A stretch of DNA of 64,000 bases, taken from Pyropia haitanensis (taxonomy: Eukaryota; Rhodophyta; Bangiophyceae; Bangiales; Bangiaceae). Below, in pieces: positions 1 to 10,176 of this stretch. The notes below the pieces were generated by a model. It was given only the letters and a program-made list of their open reading frames with translations, did not search any database and was not told the origin of the DNA. The translations under genes and the position numbers were made by a program. Positions within the stretch are counted from its first letter, which is position 1, and every line of letters starts with the position of its first letter. The stretch spans positions 4,525,951-4,589,950 of the forward strand of contig SDUX01000001.1 of NCBI GenBank assembly GCA_008729055.1, written 5' to 3'.

Positions 1-988
1 CGCAGAGGTCGACGTGTCCGATGGAGCCGTCGGACTTGACACCCAAATCCTCCACGTTGTACAGGTAGGTAAAGGCAACGTCGAGCAGGGCCACGATATC
101 CTCCATCAAAAAGTTGGAGAGCAAAGTGCCCATCACCACCCGACGGTTGGAGCCCGTGCGCTCGTCCGCCACGAACTGGTAGCTGAGCGTGGCGAAGATG
201 ACGTTGCCGAGCTCGACATCCAGCAGGCGGCACAACAGCGATCGGTACTTGCCCGCCACAGTGCTCGCCTCCCACCCCTTGGGGGTCTTGAGGCTGTTGC
301 ACTTGAGCAGCTCGTCCACAACCAGGAGCACAGGAGCTCCTGGGTGGCCACGCCGGTAGGCCAGGAGCTCCTTCACCTCCTTAATAACAGCGGATGATGA
401 GAGCGTCTCGGCATCATGCGCTTCGACGCAGGCCGCACAGAAGGCGGCCCAGCTGCACGAGTTGAAGTCCGCACACTCGAGGTAGAGCATGCGCAGGAGC
501 AGGGGCAAGTAGGCAGAGGAGCCCTTCATGAAGACGTCCTCCACCGCAGGTTCCACCGCACACATGCCATTGAAGTTGAGAGCGTAGATCTGGGACTCAT
601 TCGCCAGTCGCTGGGCCTGCGGCGGCACCACGTCACTGTCGTCCTTCAGGTTGATGAACTGCCGCAGCGTCTCCGTCTTGCCGCCACCGCCCGATGCGCG
701 CAAGTACAGTGCCGGGCAACGCACCGACTTCGTCTTACTCTTCCGCACCTTGAGTCGGGGGGTCGGGGACGGAAGGGTGAGCCTTGGGGGAGACTGGCCA
801 CGCCGCACGTCATACACAGCCGACCACAGCTGCCCAATCTCACGCTCCGTGGACTGCACCTCCAGGTCCATCGGCGGGGTCGGCGAAAACATGTCGTCGG
901 CTTGTGGAGGGAGGCCGTCTTGCCGGAGGGCACCGAGCTCCTCTAAAATTGGAAGCGCACCACCTGGTCGCCCTAAACGCATGACCAT
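1..988 (-). CDS. P-loop NTPase of Crinkler/RHS type, 3' end outside window
   Basis: An open frame runs leftward from an ATG at 988 (reading M-V-M-R) through the window edge, about 329 codons without a stop. A Walker A motif, ASGGGGKT, lies near residue 99 (bases 675-692). A Walker B segment, VLLVVDEL, lies near residue 220 (bases 311-331). Further on come RSLLCRLLD, FATLSYQF and RRVVMGTLL, the order expected in the NTPase module of Crinkler (CRN) and trypanosome RHS proteins. Those families pair such a module with variable domains and many are mobile or effector-like; family assignment here is by motif pattern only. The first 95 residues are Pro-rich and unassigned. No intron is needed. Long plus-strand frames over this region are shadows. 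The function, nuclear or secreted, cannot be told from this fragment. Confidence 0.6.
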   Translation of the reverse strand, partial: MVMRLGRPGGALPILEELGALRQDGLPPQADDMFSPTPPMDLEVQSTEREIGQLWSAVYDVRRGQSPPRLTLPSPTPRLKVRKSKTKSVRCPALYLRASGGGGKTETLRQFINLKDDSDVVPPQAQRLANESQIYALNFNGMCAVEPAVEDVFMKGSSAYLPLLLRMLYLECADFNSCSWAAFCAACVEAHDAETLSSSAVIKEVKELLAYRRGHPGAPVLLVVDELLKCNSLKTPKGWEASTVAGKYRSLLCRLLDVELGNVIFATLSYQFVADERTGSNRRVVMGTLLSNFLMEDIVALLDVAFTYLYNVEDLGVKSDGSIGHVDLC

Positions 989-1488
989 GCCCGCAGGCAC
1001 AGAGGAGGAGCACGCACCAGGCCGCTCAGGAACGCAGCTCGCAGACCACGACAGGCAACGCCCGTCCCGACCCTGGGGCAACTTCCATCTCGGGATCAGA
1101 GCCGAGGAGGAGCGCGCTCGGCTGCTATGGCAACAGGTGACCGCAGCCGAGGGCGGGAAGCGCGCAAACGACAGCGGCGCGCCGGGAAGCACAAACGCCG
1201 GGACTCGGGCGTCACGGTACCCCTCGGCGGAGGTCAACCCCAACAACGCCTGGGGACGGCAGAAAGCCAAAGGCGGCAAGCTCGCCGACACAACCAGCGT
1301 CGAGCCTGCTGAGCAAGCTCCCAACGGGTCGCGACCGCGTTGCCGACCAAGACGGCGAGCCGTCGCCGCCGCCGGGAGCATCTCAACAACCTTCGCACCG
1401 GCCATGTGTACCGTTGTCTCCGGCAGACTCCTTGAATCGGCTCCACAGAGCGCACGTAGACCCTGCGCGGAAAGTCGCCAAGCTGGCA

Positions 1489-1750
1489 GAGCCGGTGCAG
1501 CAAGCGGCACGGAGGAGCCGAGCCGGTGCAGCGGGCGGCACGGAGGAGCCGAGCCGGTGCAGCGGGCAGTACAAAGAAGCCGAGCCGGCGCAGAGGAGCC
1601 GAGCCGGTGCAGCGGCCGGCACAAAGGAGCCGAGCCTGGTGCAGCGGGCGCGGGGGCACAAAGGAGTCGAGCAGGTGCAGCGGGCGGCACGGAGGAGCCG
1701 AGCCGGTGCAGGGGACGGCACGAAGGGGCCGAGCCGGTGCAGCGGGCGCA
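1489..1750. repeat. 31-bp minisatellite upstream of the NTPase gene
   Basis: About nine head-to-tail copies of a unit built on GAGCCGGTGCAGCGGGCGGC, with a common period of 31 bp and a few shortened or lengthened units. Both strands are open across it, which explains several overlapping Arg/Ala/Pro-rich frames that should not be read as genes. The stretch 989-1488 to its left is GC-rich with no recognisable gene. Confidence 0.8.
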
Positions 1751-1856
1751 TGTAGTATCCAAGGTTCTCGATCACCCTGCAAAAACTGAAAACGCGTTCG
1801 CGGAAAGTACCCTGGCCTATCCGGTGCTATAAGTTGAAAGTACGATGTCATCAACT

Positions 1857-2339
1857 CTAAAGTGAATAGCTAAGCTGACTCAACGTGCGGACAGACGCGA
1901 CCCGCTCAGGTGCGGGATGAGCCCCAGCCACGGCGAAGTCTAAAACGACGACGCCCGTAGGTCTCGCCTTCACGACGTACGCATCCAGTCCAGCAGCAAT
2001 GCTGTCAATGGCCACCATGAGCAGGAGTACGGCACGGCCCCATGCGCACTCCATATAAAAAAACAAGAAAACCGCTGTAGAGCATGCACATGCACCCCAC
2101 CGGCGACAAGCACCACATGAGAATCCTGTCCGGAGAAAAGCCAGTGTGTGCTCAAAGCGATTCCCACCGTCCCCTCCTCCCCCCTTTCCAGCACAGCCCC
2201 CGCACCCCTTCATCCTGCTACCGCCGCCACCAGTGCCGCCGCCGTCAGCGGCGGCAGCGGCCGTGGCCGCGGCGGGTGGCACCGTCAGGGCGCACGCATC
2301 CCAGGCGCCGTCGAGGGTGTCCGTCACGTGCACCACCGC
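1857..2339. other. no assignable gene; possible tail of the ligase gene
   Basis: The minus strand is open from 2390 to 1857, but the translation is Gly/Ala-rich and matches no domain I know. It could hold the 3' end of the neighbouring ligase gene or be a shadow. Confidence 0.3.
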
Positions 2340-4180
2340 CACGGGCGCCCCAACGTCCGCCCCCCCAAGCGTCACCCGCAACGTGCGCAAGGCCTACACG
2401 TCCCGCCCGACAAATGGTGGACGTGGACCTCTCCTCGTGGCGCCCCCATGCGGAGGCGCACCACCCGAGGCACCAGACCGGCCGAGCCCGGGGGGGGGCG
2501 GGCCACCACCGCCTGCCCCCTGCCTTTCCCCACCATCCCGCCCCCGAACGAGCGGCCCGTAGTAGCACAAACGACACCGACGAGGTCGCCTCGGTGAGGC
2601 CGTAGGCGCCGACGAGGGCCGCCCGCGGGAAGGCGCGGCCGAGGCGAGGGGGGAAGGGCGGCGGCAGGGGGCCCCCACCATACAGGACGGTGGTGACGGT
2701 CGCGTAGGGCGGGCCACCGCCCCGGCCGCCGCCCGCGTCGCCGGCGGTGGTGGCGGCGGCGATGGCGGCGGCGGGGCGGGATGGCGGGGCGGCCGGCAGC
2801 GGCGCCACCGGCGGCGCCAGCACCGACGGCACGGCCACGAGGAGCGTCACGCCCACCCCCCCCAGCGCAGCGCGGGTCAGCCCCACCGTGTCCCCCCTCG
2901 CCCTCCCCGGCAGGAAGGCGTGCCGCTCCCCCCCCGCCGTCACCGCCAGCGCAGAAGACAGCACCCCCACGGGTGTACGGGAGGGCCCCCCCCTTGAGGG
3001 CCATCCCCACCAGAAGGGCCCCGTGAGGGAGAAGCACCCCCTTGGGCGCCGCCGTCGTGCCAGAGGTGTAGATGACGGTGGCGGGGGCGCCAGGGGGGGG
3101 GGGGGGGGGACGGCAGAAGCGTGTGCGGGGGGGGGGGGGGGGTGCGCCTGTCCAAGGCGGCCAGGAGGGAGGTGTGGTCTAGCTCGGTCGCCGGCTTGTG
3201 GACAGGCTATAGGGGGAAGGGGTGACGCGGGCGGGGGGGGGGGGGCGCCACGACCCTCGACGCCGCCCGCCCCGCCCGTCGTCACCCACACCCGCTCGCG
3301 CGGGCAGCGGGACGGCAGGACCACGCCAGCGGGCCCGTAGGCGGGGGCTACCACCACCGCTGCCGCTCCATAGTCCCGGATGGCGGCCGCCGTCTCATCG
3401 ACGCGCTGGTGGGTGGGGGGGGGGTCGGTGGGGCGGGGGAGAGGGGGGGGAAGGGGCACGCCAGGGCCGCGCACCCACCAGCAGACGCCAAAGCAGAGGG
3501 GAGAGGGCCGGTGTCAGTACGGGGCTCCACGGCAGGCAGGTCGGTAGCGGGTGGCCGAACCGGAGAGACAGGGGAGGGCACCGCGCTCGTCGCAGCCCCT
3601 CACAACATCACCGTCGCCCCACGTCGTCGCGCGGGGGCACGAGGGCACCCCACCCGCCCCCTAGTCTTCCCCCTCACAGCCACATCCCCCACCTCCCTAG
3701 TTTCCCCCCATGGCCACCCCTGTCCCCCGGCCACAGCGTGCGCGGCCGCCATCCGCCTCTGTCACCCCATCAAGCACGCTCCTCCCCCCTGCCAACCCCC
3801 CCCCACCCCCGCACCCCAATCCCCGCCACCCCCCACGTGCCCCCCCCCCCCCGCACCCCCCCGCCCCCGCCCCGCCCCACCGCACCTACTCACCGGCTGT
3901 TCAGGGGCACCGACATGAGCCCCGCCCGGGTCGCCTCAAACACGTTCGCCACCCCCGCGGAGCCCGCCGGGAGGAGAAACACCAGATGGTCCCCCAGGAA
4001 CACGCCGGGGGCAACCGCCAGGGACGCCGCCACCGCCGTCACCACCCCATCCAGGGTGGGGTAAGGGGCGGGCGGGCCGGGGACGACGCGGGCGCTCCCG
4101 CCGGTGGTGGACGCGGCGGACAGGACGCACGAGACCAGGGACCCCGCGCCGGGGGTGACGGCGGTCAGACGGGGGTGGTA
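2340..4180 (-). CDS. AMP-forming acyl-CoA ligase, AAE14/MenE-like; frames interrupted
   Basis: Adenylate-forming enzyme read in pieces. The N-terminal part (about 4180-3894) reads GVFLGDHLVFLLPAGSAG and then LMSVPLNS, matching the GDRVAVLLPN...VPLN region of the family. It is followed at 3893 by a good splice donor, GTGAGT. A second piece (about 3405-3260) holds VDETAAAIRDYGAAAVVV. The AMP-binding signature YTSGTTAAPKG is at about 3080-3045. LSSALAV, VLYGGGPL and GAYGLTEATSS follow in another frame (about 2960-2560). The spacing and wording of these last motifs resemble plant AAE14/MenE (o-succinylbenzoyl-CoA ligase, phylloquinone synthesis), but other ligases are possible. Frame changes fall beside runs of 10-17 G, so base-count errors, introns or true decay are all possible. 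No single intact reading frame exists, and the start codon is not identified. Confidence 0.6.
3888..3894 (-). other. splice donor in the ligase gene
   Basis: On the minus strand the coding piece ending VPLN-S-R is followed directly by GTGAGTAGG, a near-consensus GT donor. A CAG acceptor lies near 3407, before the next recognisable coding piece. The phase of the two ends does not match exactly, so one boundary may differ. Confidence 0.5.
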
Positions 4181-4855
4181 CCGGACGCGCCTGGGTTGGG
4201 GGGGGGGGGAGAGTGCTGGTGATGGTGTGGGGCTGGGGGGGAGAGCGGTGGTGATGGGAGGTCAGGGGGCGGGTGCATGCCCCTCCCCGTCATGAGCCAC
4301 CAACTGGCTGACACGCACTCGCCCCAGCACGGCCTCTCCTCATCCGCTGTGCTGCGGACGCCGCTCATGTCCTTGCATTTCCGTCGGGACACAGCGCTTC
4401 AAACATTCAAACGATTGAAAAATCGGCCTCTATGCACCCCAGGAGCGCCATGAGGACAATTACGAGGAACTTACGTCGTTGAAAGCACGTCCGACCCCAC
4501 CCCAGGCACACGCAGACCGTTCTGCGTCCACGACCCTTTCCAACCGTTTTTTCGCCTACAACCCACGTTCTCTTTCCGCACGGACAAAGGAGATATGACC
4601 AGGTCTTCCAACTGCGCAAGTCTCTCGGTGGGGGGTCCCCTCTCGATGTCTGTATAAAAAAAAAGCTACGCGGAACGTCGCTGAACGTCGCACGGAGCAT
4701 GGGAGAGGGACAAGCAAGTGCAAGACCGACTCAGGTAAGTACTCCGGCAACGTACACCGATCTCGGAGATCGCGAAAAAACTTATTTGCGACCTCTCGTG
4801 GTGTATAGTAGTGCCCTGACCTAAAGGCCAGGGAATTCTGCAGTGTGAAAGCTGC
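4181..4855. other. no gene recognised
   Basis: Short frames only. There is an A-rich TATAAAAAAAAA stretch near 4650 on the plus strand and a splice-donor-like CAGGTAAGT near 4733, but no coding segment that I can tie to them. Confidence 0.3.
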
Positions 4856-4909
4856 GAGGCTTCTCAGAGCTCCTCAGAAATCCCGGGGAGGCTTCTCAGA
4901 GCTCCTCAG
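4856..4909. repeat. perfect 22-bp direct repeat
   Basis: The 22 bases at 4856-4877 recur exactly at 4888-4909. The repeat begins GAGGCTTCTCAGAG and ends CTCCTCAG. It sits left of the CMC transposon remains. It might be terminal sequence of that element or a chance local duplication. Confidence 0.85.
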
Positions 4910-5409
4910 CGCCCCGGGCTGTCGGGCTCTGGGAGCTGCCCAGGGCTGCCGTAGGTGTGCCGTCTGCAATGTGTGAGCGCCTGCGAATCCCAAGACAGCA
5001 GGAACCGTCCACGACCAGTGCTCATCCCGATTGGGTTCGACCCATTCCCCCACAGCGTGGAAGCGGGGTGCTGGGGCGGGGCCACCCCCCCCCCCCGGCC
5101 GCCCCCCGCCCGCGCCCGGCCGCCCCGCGAGCGACGAGAGGCGCTCAAGTCGCACAAGGTGGGCGAGCGGCACGAGGACGGCTGAGCGACGAGCGAGGGT
5201 GTTCTTCTGGATTGTTGTATTGAGTAGCCTTGTCGTTGTTAGTGGTGGGTGAGTGGGAAGCTGTTGCCCTATGAGAACAGAACCGCGATAAAACCGCGAT
5301 TCTTGATCCTTGGCCACTCGGAGTCGGGATATGAGAGGCCTTCAAGGCAAACAAGCGGTTCTGACAGCTGCGAGAGCCCGATGCGATATCTGATTGGCCT
5401 TCACTTGAG

Positions 5410-5512
5410 CGCTTCCAGAACCATTTCGAGAAGCCTCCAGAACAATCTGAAAAGGTCCAGAATCATCCCGAACTGCTTCCAGAACGGTGCGGAGAGGTCC
5501 AGAATCATCCAA
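5410..5512. repeat. CCAGAA motif cluster, candidate subterminal repeats of the CMC transposon
   Basis: Five copies of TCCAGAAC or TCCAGAATCATCC start near 5411, 5434, 5456, 5476 and 5498, spaced about 20-24 bp. CACTA-type transposons carry arrays of short transposase-binding motifs just inside their ends, and this cluster lies upstream of a transposase of that superfamily. The binding role is inference. I could not find the outer CACTA-like terminus. Confidence 0.45.
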
Positions 5513-5601
5513 CCATCCAACAACCATCCAATCAGACGGCGAGTGCCGACATATTGGCATTTGTTGCGGGCCTCGTCGCGACCAGGATCCTGCGCGAAGA
5601 G

Positions 5602-5610
5602 CATATATAG
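5602..5610 (+). promoter_or_regulatory. TATA box of the CMC transposase gene
   Basis: CATATATAG lies 190 bp upstream of the likely initiator ATG at 5792, after the CCAGAA cluster and before a C-rich leader. This is a plausible core promoter judged by sequence and position only. Confidence 0.4.
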
Positions 5611-5791
5611 TCTGACGGAACACCTGATCTGTGCTCGCCTGCTCCTCGTCACAGTCTTCGTAGCGCCTTCGCCCCTGCCACCAGCACGTCGCGCGCACCC
5701 GCCGCCTCGCCCCCCCCCCCGCGCCCCCCTCCTGCCCGGCTGGCTCTGCCCCCCCCTCCCTCAGCCAACAAACTCATCCCTTCAAGGCAAC

Positions 5792-7391
5792 ATGAGGGCG
5801 TGCTCTTGCGCCAAATGCAGTGGGGGGACGCCGAATGGCATTTCTTACGTGCCTGAGAGGACCTGGTTTAAACACAGGTGTGCAACCAGAGGCCTTCCCC
5901 CTCGCTCCCGTGCCGCGGTCGCCTCAAGTGCCGCCCCGCCGGTAGGCCCTTCATTGCCTGACGCCTCTCTCGACAGCCCCGCCCCCGACCCGCTACCAGC
6001 ATCAAGTCCCTCGACGAGCAGCACGGATGGGGATGATAGTGATAGTAGCGTGGCCGACGAGCAACCACCGGATGGTGCTATCCCCGCTTCGCCAGCTCAA
6101 GAGCTACGCGCGCCTGGACCAAACGGCGTGCGTATACCCAGTCAAGTCTTCAAGGAAAACATTGATGACGTCGTGCTGTACACATTCGTAGTGCAGCACT
6201 GCCGGTCGTGTGAGGGCACCGAGGATTACCTGCGATAGCGTCGCTTCCATGGTACGTGTCGCACACCACACTCCCTCAACGCAATGGTGGAGTCCAGCGT
6301 CGACCTACACACCACGAAGGTCGACTGTTGCAGGAATGGTTGCGTTGCATTCACCGCCTACCGCGAAGCTCTCTCTGCGTGCGACGTGTGCAAGGCTGCT
6401 CGGCACCGCGCAAACGGGCAGCCTGCAAAGCAAGCTACGTATTGGCCGCTTCTTCCATGGCTGATGATGATGTTTGCCGATGCTCAAATTGGGCCTAGCA
6501 TGGTCAGTGGCATGAAAGAGGCTCGCGAGGCCGCAGCAGCAGGCCCACCCACGGATCTACGCGATTGGTTCGACGGCGCGGTTTTTCGCAAGCTGGTTGA
6601 GCAGGGCTACTTCTGCTCCAACACCTCCGTCGCTCGGAGCATTTCAACGGACGGTTTTCAAGCTTGGAAACAGCGCGGATTCGAAAGATGGCCGATTATT
6701 GCGACCGTTCTCAACCTTGATCCACGCTCCAGGGTTCGAATTATTATGCAAGTCATCCTTGGAATTACGCCAGGACCTGGACAACCTGCGGACTTAGAAT
6801 CGTTACTTCACCCGATAGCCAAGGAGCTGGACGCGCTCGCTGCCGGCGTGAGCGGTGTGACCGTGGCGGGCTACCCGGAGCCTCAGGTTGTGTCTGCGCT
6901 CGTCAAGCAGTTCACGAAGGATATGCCCACAAGAGATAAGCTGCTCAACGCTGTTGGACACAATGGCGAGCGTCCCAGAAATTTAGGGACTTCGCCGAGG
7001 TCCGCGTGCACAACCGTTACTGCTACCCACCATACGAGCCACGGCGGAGCGGCTGCGGCTGTGTCGGCCGACCATCGTCGCTCTCTTGGATGTGACCGCC
7101 AATCTGCGCGCCTGCTGCCCCGCATGTTCCTACTGGCAATTCCCGGCGGAGCGTCTCATCGGCACCCTCACGCGCCTCATCCGTTCTCGCCGCTTTCCGT
7201 ACGCGGCTCTGATCAATGCGGCATCGGCCAAATATCATGCTGAGCTGGTGACGAGCTTCGGGGAAGGCCACGCGACGTACAAGTGGGCTGAAGCGACTGG
7301 AAAGCCTGTCTCATGCGAAGCATAGGACCCGAGCGGCACATTTTCACTTTCGAAATTTCCAAAAGTGGGTCTTCTCCCGCCGCGACACTAG
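5792..7391 (+). pseudogene. CMC (Plavaka/EnSpm-like) transposase, N-terminal and middle part
   Basis: From ATG 5792 the product starts with a Cys/His cluster (CSCAKC then WFKHRC), typical of fungal Plavaka-type transposases. After an acidic Ser-rich linker comes DCCRNGCVAFT, CDVCKAAR, LLPWLMMMFAD, DWFDGAVFRKLV and LNLDPRSRVR, the conserved order in this family. The frame is the same before and after a single TAG at 6236-6238, so this is a nonsense codon or lies in a short intron. Past about 7000 the frame breaks, then a segment with WQFPAERLIGTL and SRRFPYAAL (about 7137-7210) matches the region near the C terminus. The central catalytic part is therefore missing. The gene is then split at 7391 by a TIR element and resumes at 8608. 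It is a dead copy. Confidence 0.7.
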
Positions 7392-7410
7392 TGTCTATTC
7401 TACCGGGCCT

Positions 7411-7450
7411 GGGCATCAAATGATGCCCGGCCGGGCATCAAATGATGCCC
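7411..7450. repeat. paired subterminal palindromes, left end of TIR element 1
   Basis: Two 18-bp units, GGGCATCAAATGATGCCC, are separated by 4 bp. Each has 8-bp arms around AA. The AA lies on the same strand at both ends of the element, so the pairs are direct, not inverted, with respect to each other. Confidence 0.9.
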
Positions 7451-8551
7451 GAGATCCGCGACCTCGAAATCGCCCATTCCAGCGCGCCTGCATAGATAAA
7501 TCGTTGTCTCGGTGCCTACGGATGAAGCGTTTTTTGCCTTTCTGTCCTCTTGCAAGCGTATGCGGCACTTTCACCAAGCGCTCGCTGACGGTCCAGTTTC
7601 CTTGCACCTCTCGGAAGGTCCTTCGGGAGTTTATTTTCTGCTGGGGGTGTTCTGGTCTCGTGGATGGGGGCCTACAAAGAGGCCCTCACAGCGTCACGGA
7701 TCCCAGTGAGAGCACAACCAACCGCTCCACCCCCACGCCCTGACACCTGTTTGGGAATTTTTTTTGTTCTACGACGACGCCACGGCCGTCTCGACTTCGG
7801 GCGGACTCTCGATAGCCTACAATCTATGCAGAGCGGTCTCGTTCCGTGCCCACCCACCGCCCGCCGAGCGGCGGCGTGGCGCGCCAAATGCACGCCTACT
7901 CCGGAAAAAGGCGCGCGTCACCACAACCCAGCACTCCCCGCGTCCCTCCAGGCCTACTGCCGGACGTACGCACACGCGCACAAGCCCCCAAGCTCCACCT
8001 CTTCTTCCGTCAGAATCGCCCGTCCGTCCGTCGGTCTCGGGGGAACAACAGGAGGTCGGGGGGCGGGGCAGGTGAGACGGGTGCCGCTGGCGCTATTCGC
8101 GCAGAGCAGACTCACTTTAGACGAGACGATGGAAGAAGTACAGGTGGGGTGGAGGTGGGGGTGACACGAGGCGTCCTCACCGTCGCTGCCATTGCCGTGT
8201 TCGCGCTCATCAGCCAGCAGTCAGTGCAAGGGGCTGTTTTGGCCTCCACCCACACTCACCAGGGTGGCGTGAGCGGCAGAAAAGGTGGTTCCCTTGCTTG
8301 CCCAGGATGCTCCCAAGCCTCTCGCGTACAGACAGAGGCCAAGCGTTCTGTGGTTGGGGCCCTCCTCGAGAGAGTGCTGAACAAGGCACCTGGAGCGCGG
8401 GCGCGCGCGGGAAAACCCGTGCCACTCGAGTCAGCCCCAGGCTTGGATGCACATGAGTTGCCCCAAGGACAAACACGCCGCGCTGAGTCCGAATCTGCAG
8501 TCAAAACTGGCCGCAGAGGTCGGGAACATACCGTAAACACAAGATGAAAAT

Positions 8552-8588
8552 GGGCATCAAATGATGCCCAGGGCATCAAATGATGCCC
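8552..8588. repeat. paired subterminal palindromes, right end of TIR element 1
   Basis: Two copies of the same 18-bp unit as at the left end, separated by a single base and followed at once by the terminal inverted repeat. Confidence 0.9.
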
Positions 8589-8607
8589 ACGGTAGAATAG
8601 ACACTAG

Positions 8608-9290
8608 TCGGCTGATTTGATCGGTGCCGAGCTGTCGAAGATGAAGGCTGTTCTCGCAATGGAAGGGGCGGCATCATTTCCGCACGAAATCGTTGCCAAA
8701 AAGTACTTCCGATTGCGATTGGCCAATGGTCAAATTGCTGTCACTGTTGCGGCCGCTGAGCAAGATAGCGACCGTCCGCGAGACTACCTTATCCGGGTAA
8801 GCTCTTTTGTCAGGCGCGCTGCAGGGCGGGGGCGAGGTGTAGTCCGCGTTCCCGTCAACGATTATGGAGCAGTGGACCACTATGCCGTCGTCCTTATCGA
8901 CGGCAAGCCCCAGGCGTATGCGTTTCTGCAGTGCGTCAAGTCAGCGGCGGACCGAGGCGGCGCGTTCGGTTCGGCTGAGAAGCGACGAGATACGGAGTGC
9001 TTTTCGAGTGAGGGAGGAGCCTTTCGGTACGTCGACGTTATGTCCATTGACGCTGTTATGGGGACGCTATTGTGAAGGGGAGGCACGTAGTTCTGTATAC
9101 GCGGGAGGTTTTCAGCACGGAATATATGGATTCTTACTGCTTGCGAGCCCGCTGCCGGCACGGCTTAACCGTCTCGGCCGTGGAACGCGCGACGCGGCCG
9201 ACGAAGCCGGCGCAACGGGTCGAGATGTGGTGGTTGCAGAGCGGGACACGCAAGTACTTCGTGCTTGACAGCCGAAGAAGTGCTGTGTGA
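8608..9290 (+). pseudogene. CMC transposase, C-terminal part
   Basis: Directly after the TIR element the frame reads SADLIGAELSKM and continues without stop to 9075 (VNDYGAVDHYAVVLIDGKPQ, RYVDVMSIDAVMG). Another frame then carries GRHVVLYTREVF to a stop at 9290. The YG...F.dV..I...vG pattern is that of the C-terminal tail of Plavaka-type transposases, so this is the continuation of the gene at 5792. The codon formed at the junction with one CTAG would be TAG, so the copy may already have been dead at insertion. There is one frame change near 9072. Confidence 0.6.
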
Positions 9291-9672
9291 TTGAGTTGAA
9301 ATTGCGAATAAGTTTGGAGAAGTTGACTCCATGGTCCAAGTCCTTCCACCACATGCAAGGGTGTGCCAGTCGGCGCGCGTGCCAGTCAGCGCCGCCTTTG
9401 CGTCGTCGCAAGCAGCTTCGTCGCTGTTCAGATCACCCCCTTGCTGCCCCGCCCCTCAACGGCCTTGCTGCCATCTGCGGCTTTCCTTTCTCTCCGTTTT
9501 TCCCCACCCCTCCCCCCGATGCACCCCACATTTTTGGCGCCATCTCACCGCAGTCACCTTTGTGGCGTCTACACGCCCCCCCCCCCACGGTGCTGATCCC
9601 CTCCCCCTCCGGTGCGTGTGGGTGGTACCAGATCGGCTACCTGCTGGTACTTTCCCTGGGCTCTTTTCTACC

Positions 9673-10176
9673 ATGCCGCCCCGTCGACAGACGCAGTCGG
9701 GTGCTGTCCGGTCTTCTCGGGCTCGTACAGGTATGCACTACGCTACCGGTGTTTGCTGGGAGAGATGTGGGACGTCGGCTCATATCTTTTTTCTTGCTGG
9801 GCTATCAATCGCTTCTGTGTTCATTCTTGTCTCACACTCCATCGTGTCTGCCCGATTGTGTTCGGTTTCCGTTTTGATTCATCTTCCTAGATATGGACGG
9901 CTTGTTGGCAGCCTCGCAGGTTGCCGCGGCACTTGCCGCCGAAGGTGCGGGCGGTCAGTACCCACCCTCCGGGCAGGCCCCGGCCTCGCCGCACCAGATT
10001 GTGCCTGCCTCCACCACCCCCCCTCCTACCGCCCCTGCTCCCCTCCCCCCCGTGGTTCCCTCCCCCGCTCCTGCCCAGCCCCCCTCCAGGCTGTCAGCTA
10101 CAGCTCCCCCCAATGGCGAACCACCCACTAGTGGAGGGAGTTCTGGGCTGAGCTCTGGCCGCCACACCAGCGGCCG
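9673..10176 (+). pseudogene. unknown spliced gene, 5' half, cut by retroelement A
   Basis: ATG at 9673 in a good context opens MPPRRQTQSGAVRSSRART, ending at 9730. A GTATGC donor follows at 9731 and a TTCCTAG acceptor ends at 9890, giving a 160-bp intron. The join is in phase (G plus AT gives Asp) and continues MDGLLAASQVAAALAAEG, then a Pro-rich tract. The frame is open to 10176, where element A is inserted. It lies 380 bp downstream of the CMC transposase in the same orientation, so it could be a second protein of that transposon (TnpA-like) or an unrelated host gene. I do not recognise the family. The rest of the gene is at 27094. Confidence 0.5.
9731..9890 (+). other. intron of the gene split by element A
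   Basis: 160 bp, GTATGC to CTAG, with a T-rich 3' half and an in-phase join of the two coding pieces. Branch point not assigned. Confidence 0.6.

Larger units (their letters stand above)
7392..8603. mobile_element. TIR element 1, non-autonomous, inserted in the transposase gene
   Basis: It is bounded by inverted TGTCTATTCTACCG (7392-7405) and its complement (8590-8603), and flanked by CTAG on both sides (7388-7391 and 8604-8607). Just inside each end are two copies of GGGCATCA-AA-TGATGCCC (7411-7428, 7433-7450; 8552-8569, 8571-8588). The interior is GC-rich. The longest frame (7846-8547, plus) has no known domain, so no transposase is seen. A block around 8440-8510 matches, in reverse orientation, blocks near the left ends of the elements at 53143 and 54691. 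All three are therefore one family. CTAG is most simply a 4-bp target duplication, but it could be part of the ends. Confidence 0.85.

Noticed and set aside
651..1832. Long plus-strand frame (393 codons)
   Set aside because: It is antisense to the NTPase gene and then runs through the 31-bp minisatellite. It has no domain and is composition-driven.
7385..7392. CACTA terminus of an EnSpm element
   Set aside because: The sequence reads CACTAG, but the right end lacks the matching TAGTG and all three family members share CTAG outside TGTCTATTCTACCG. CTAG as target site explains it better.
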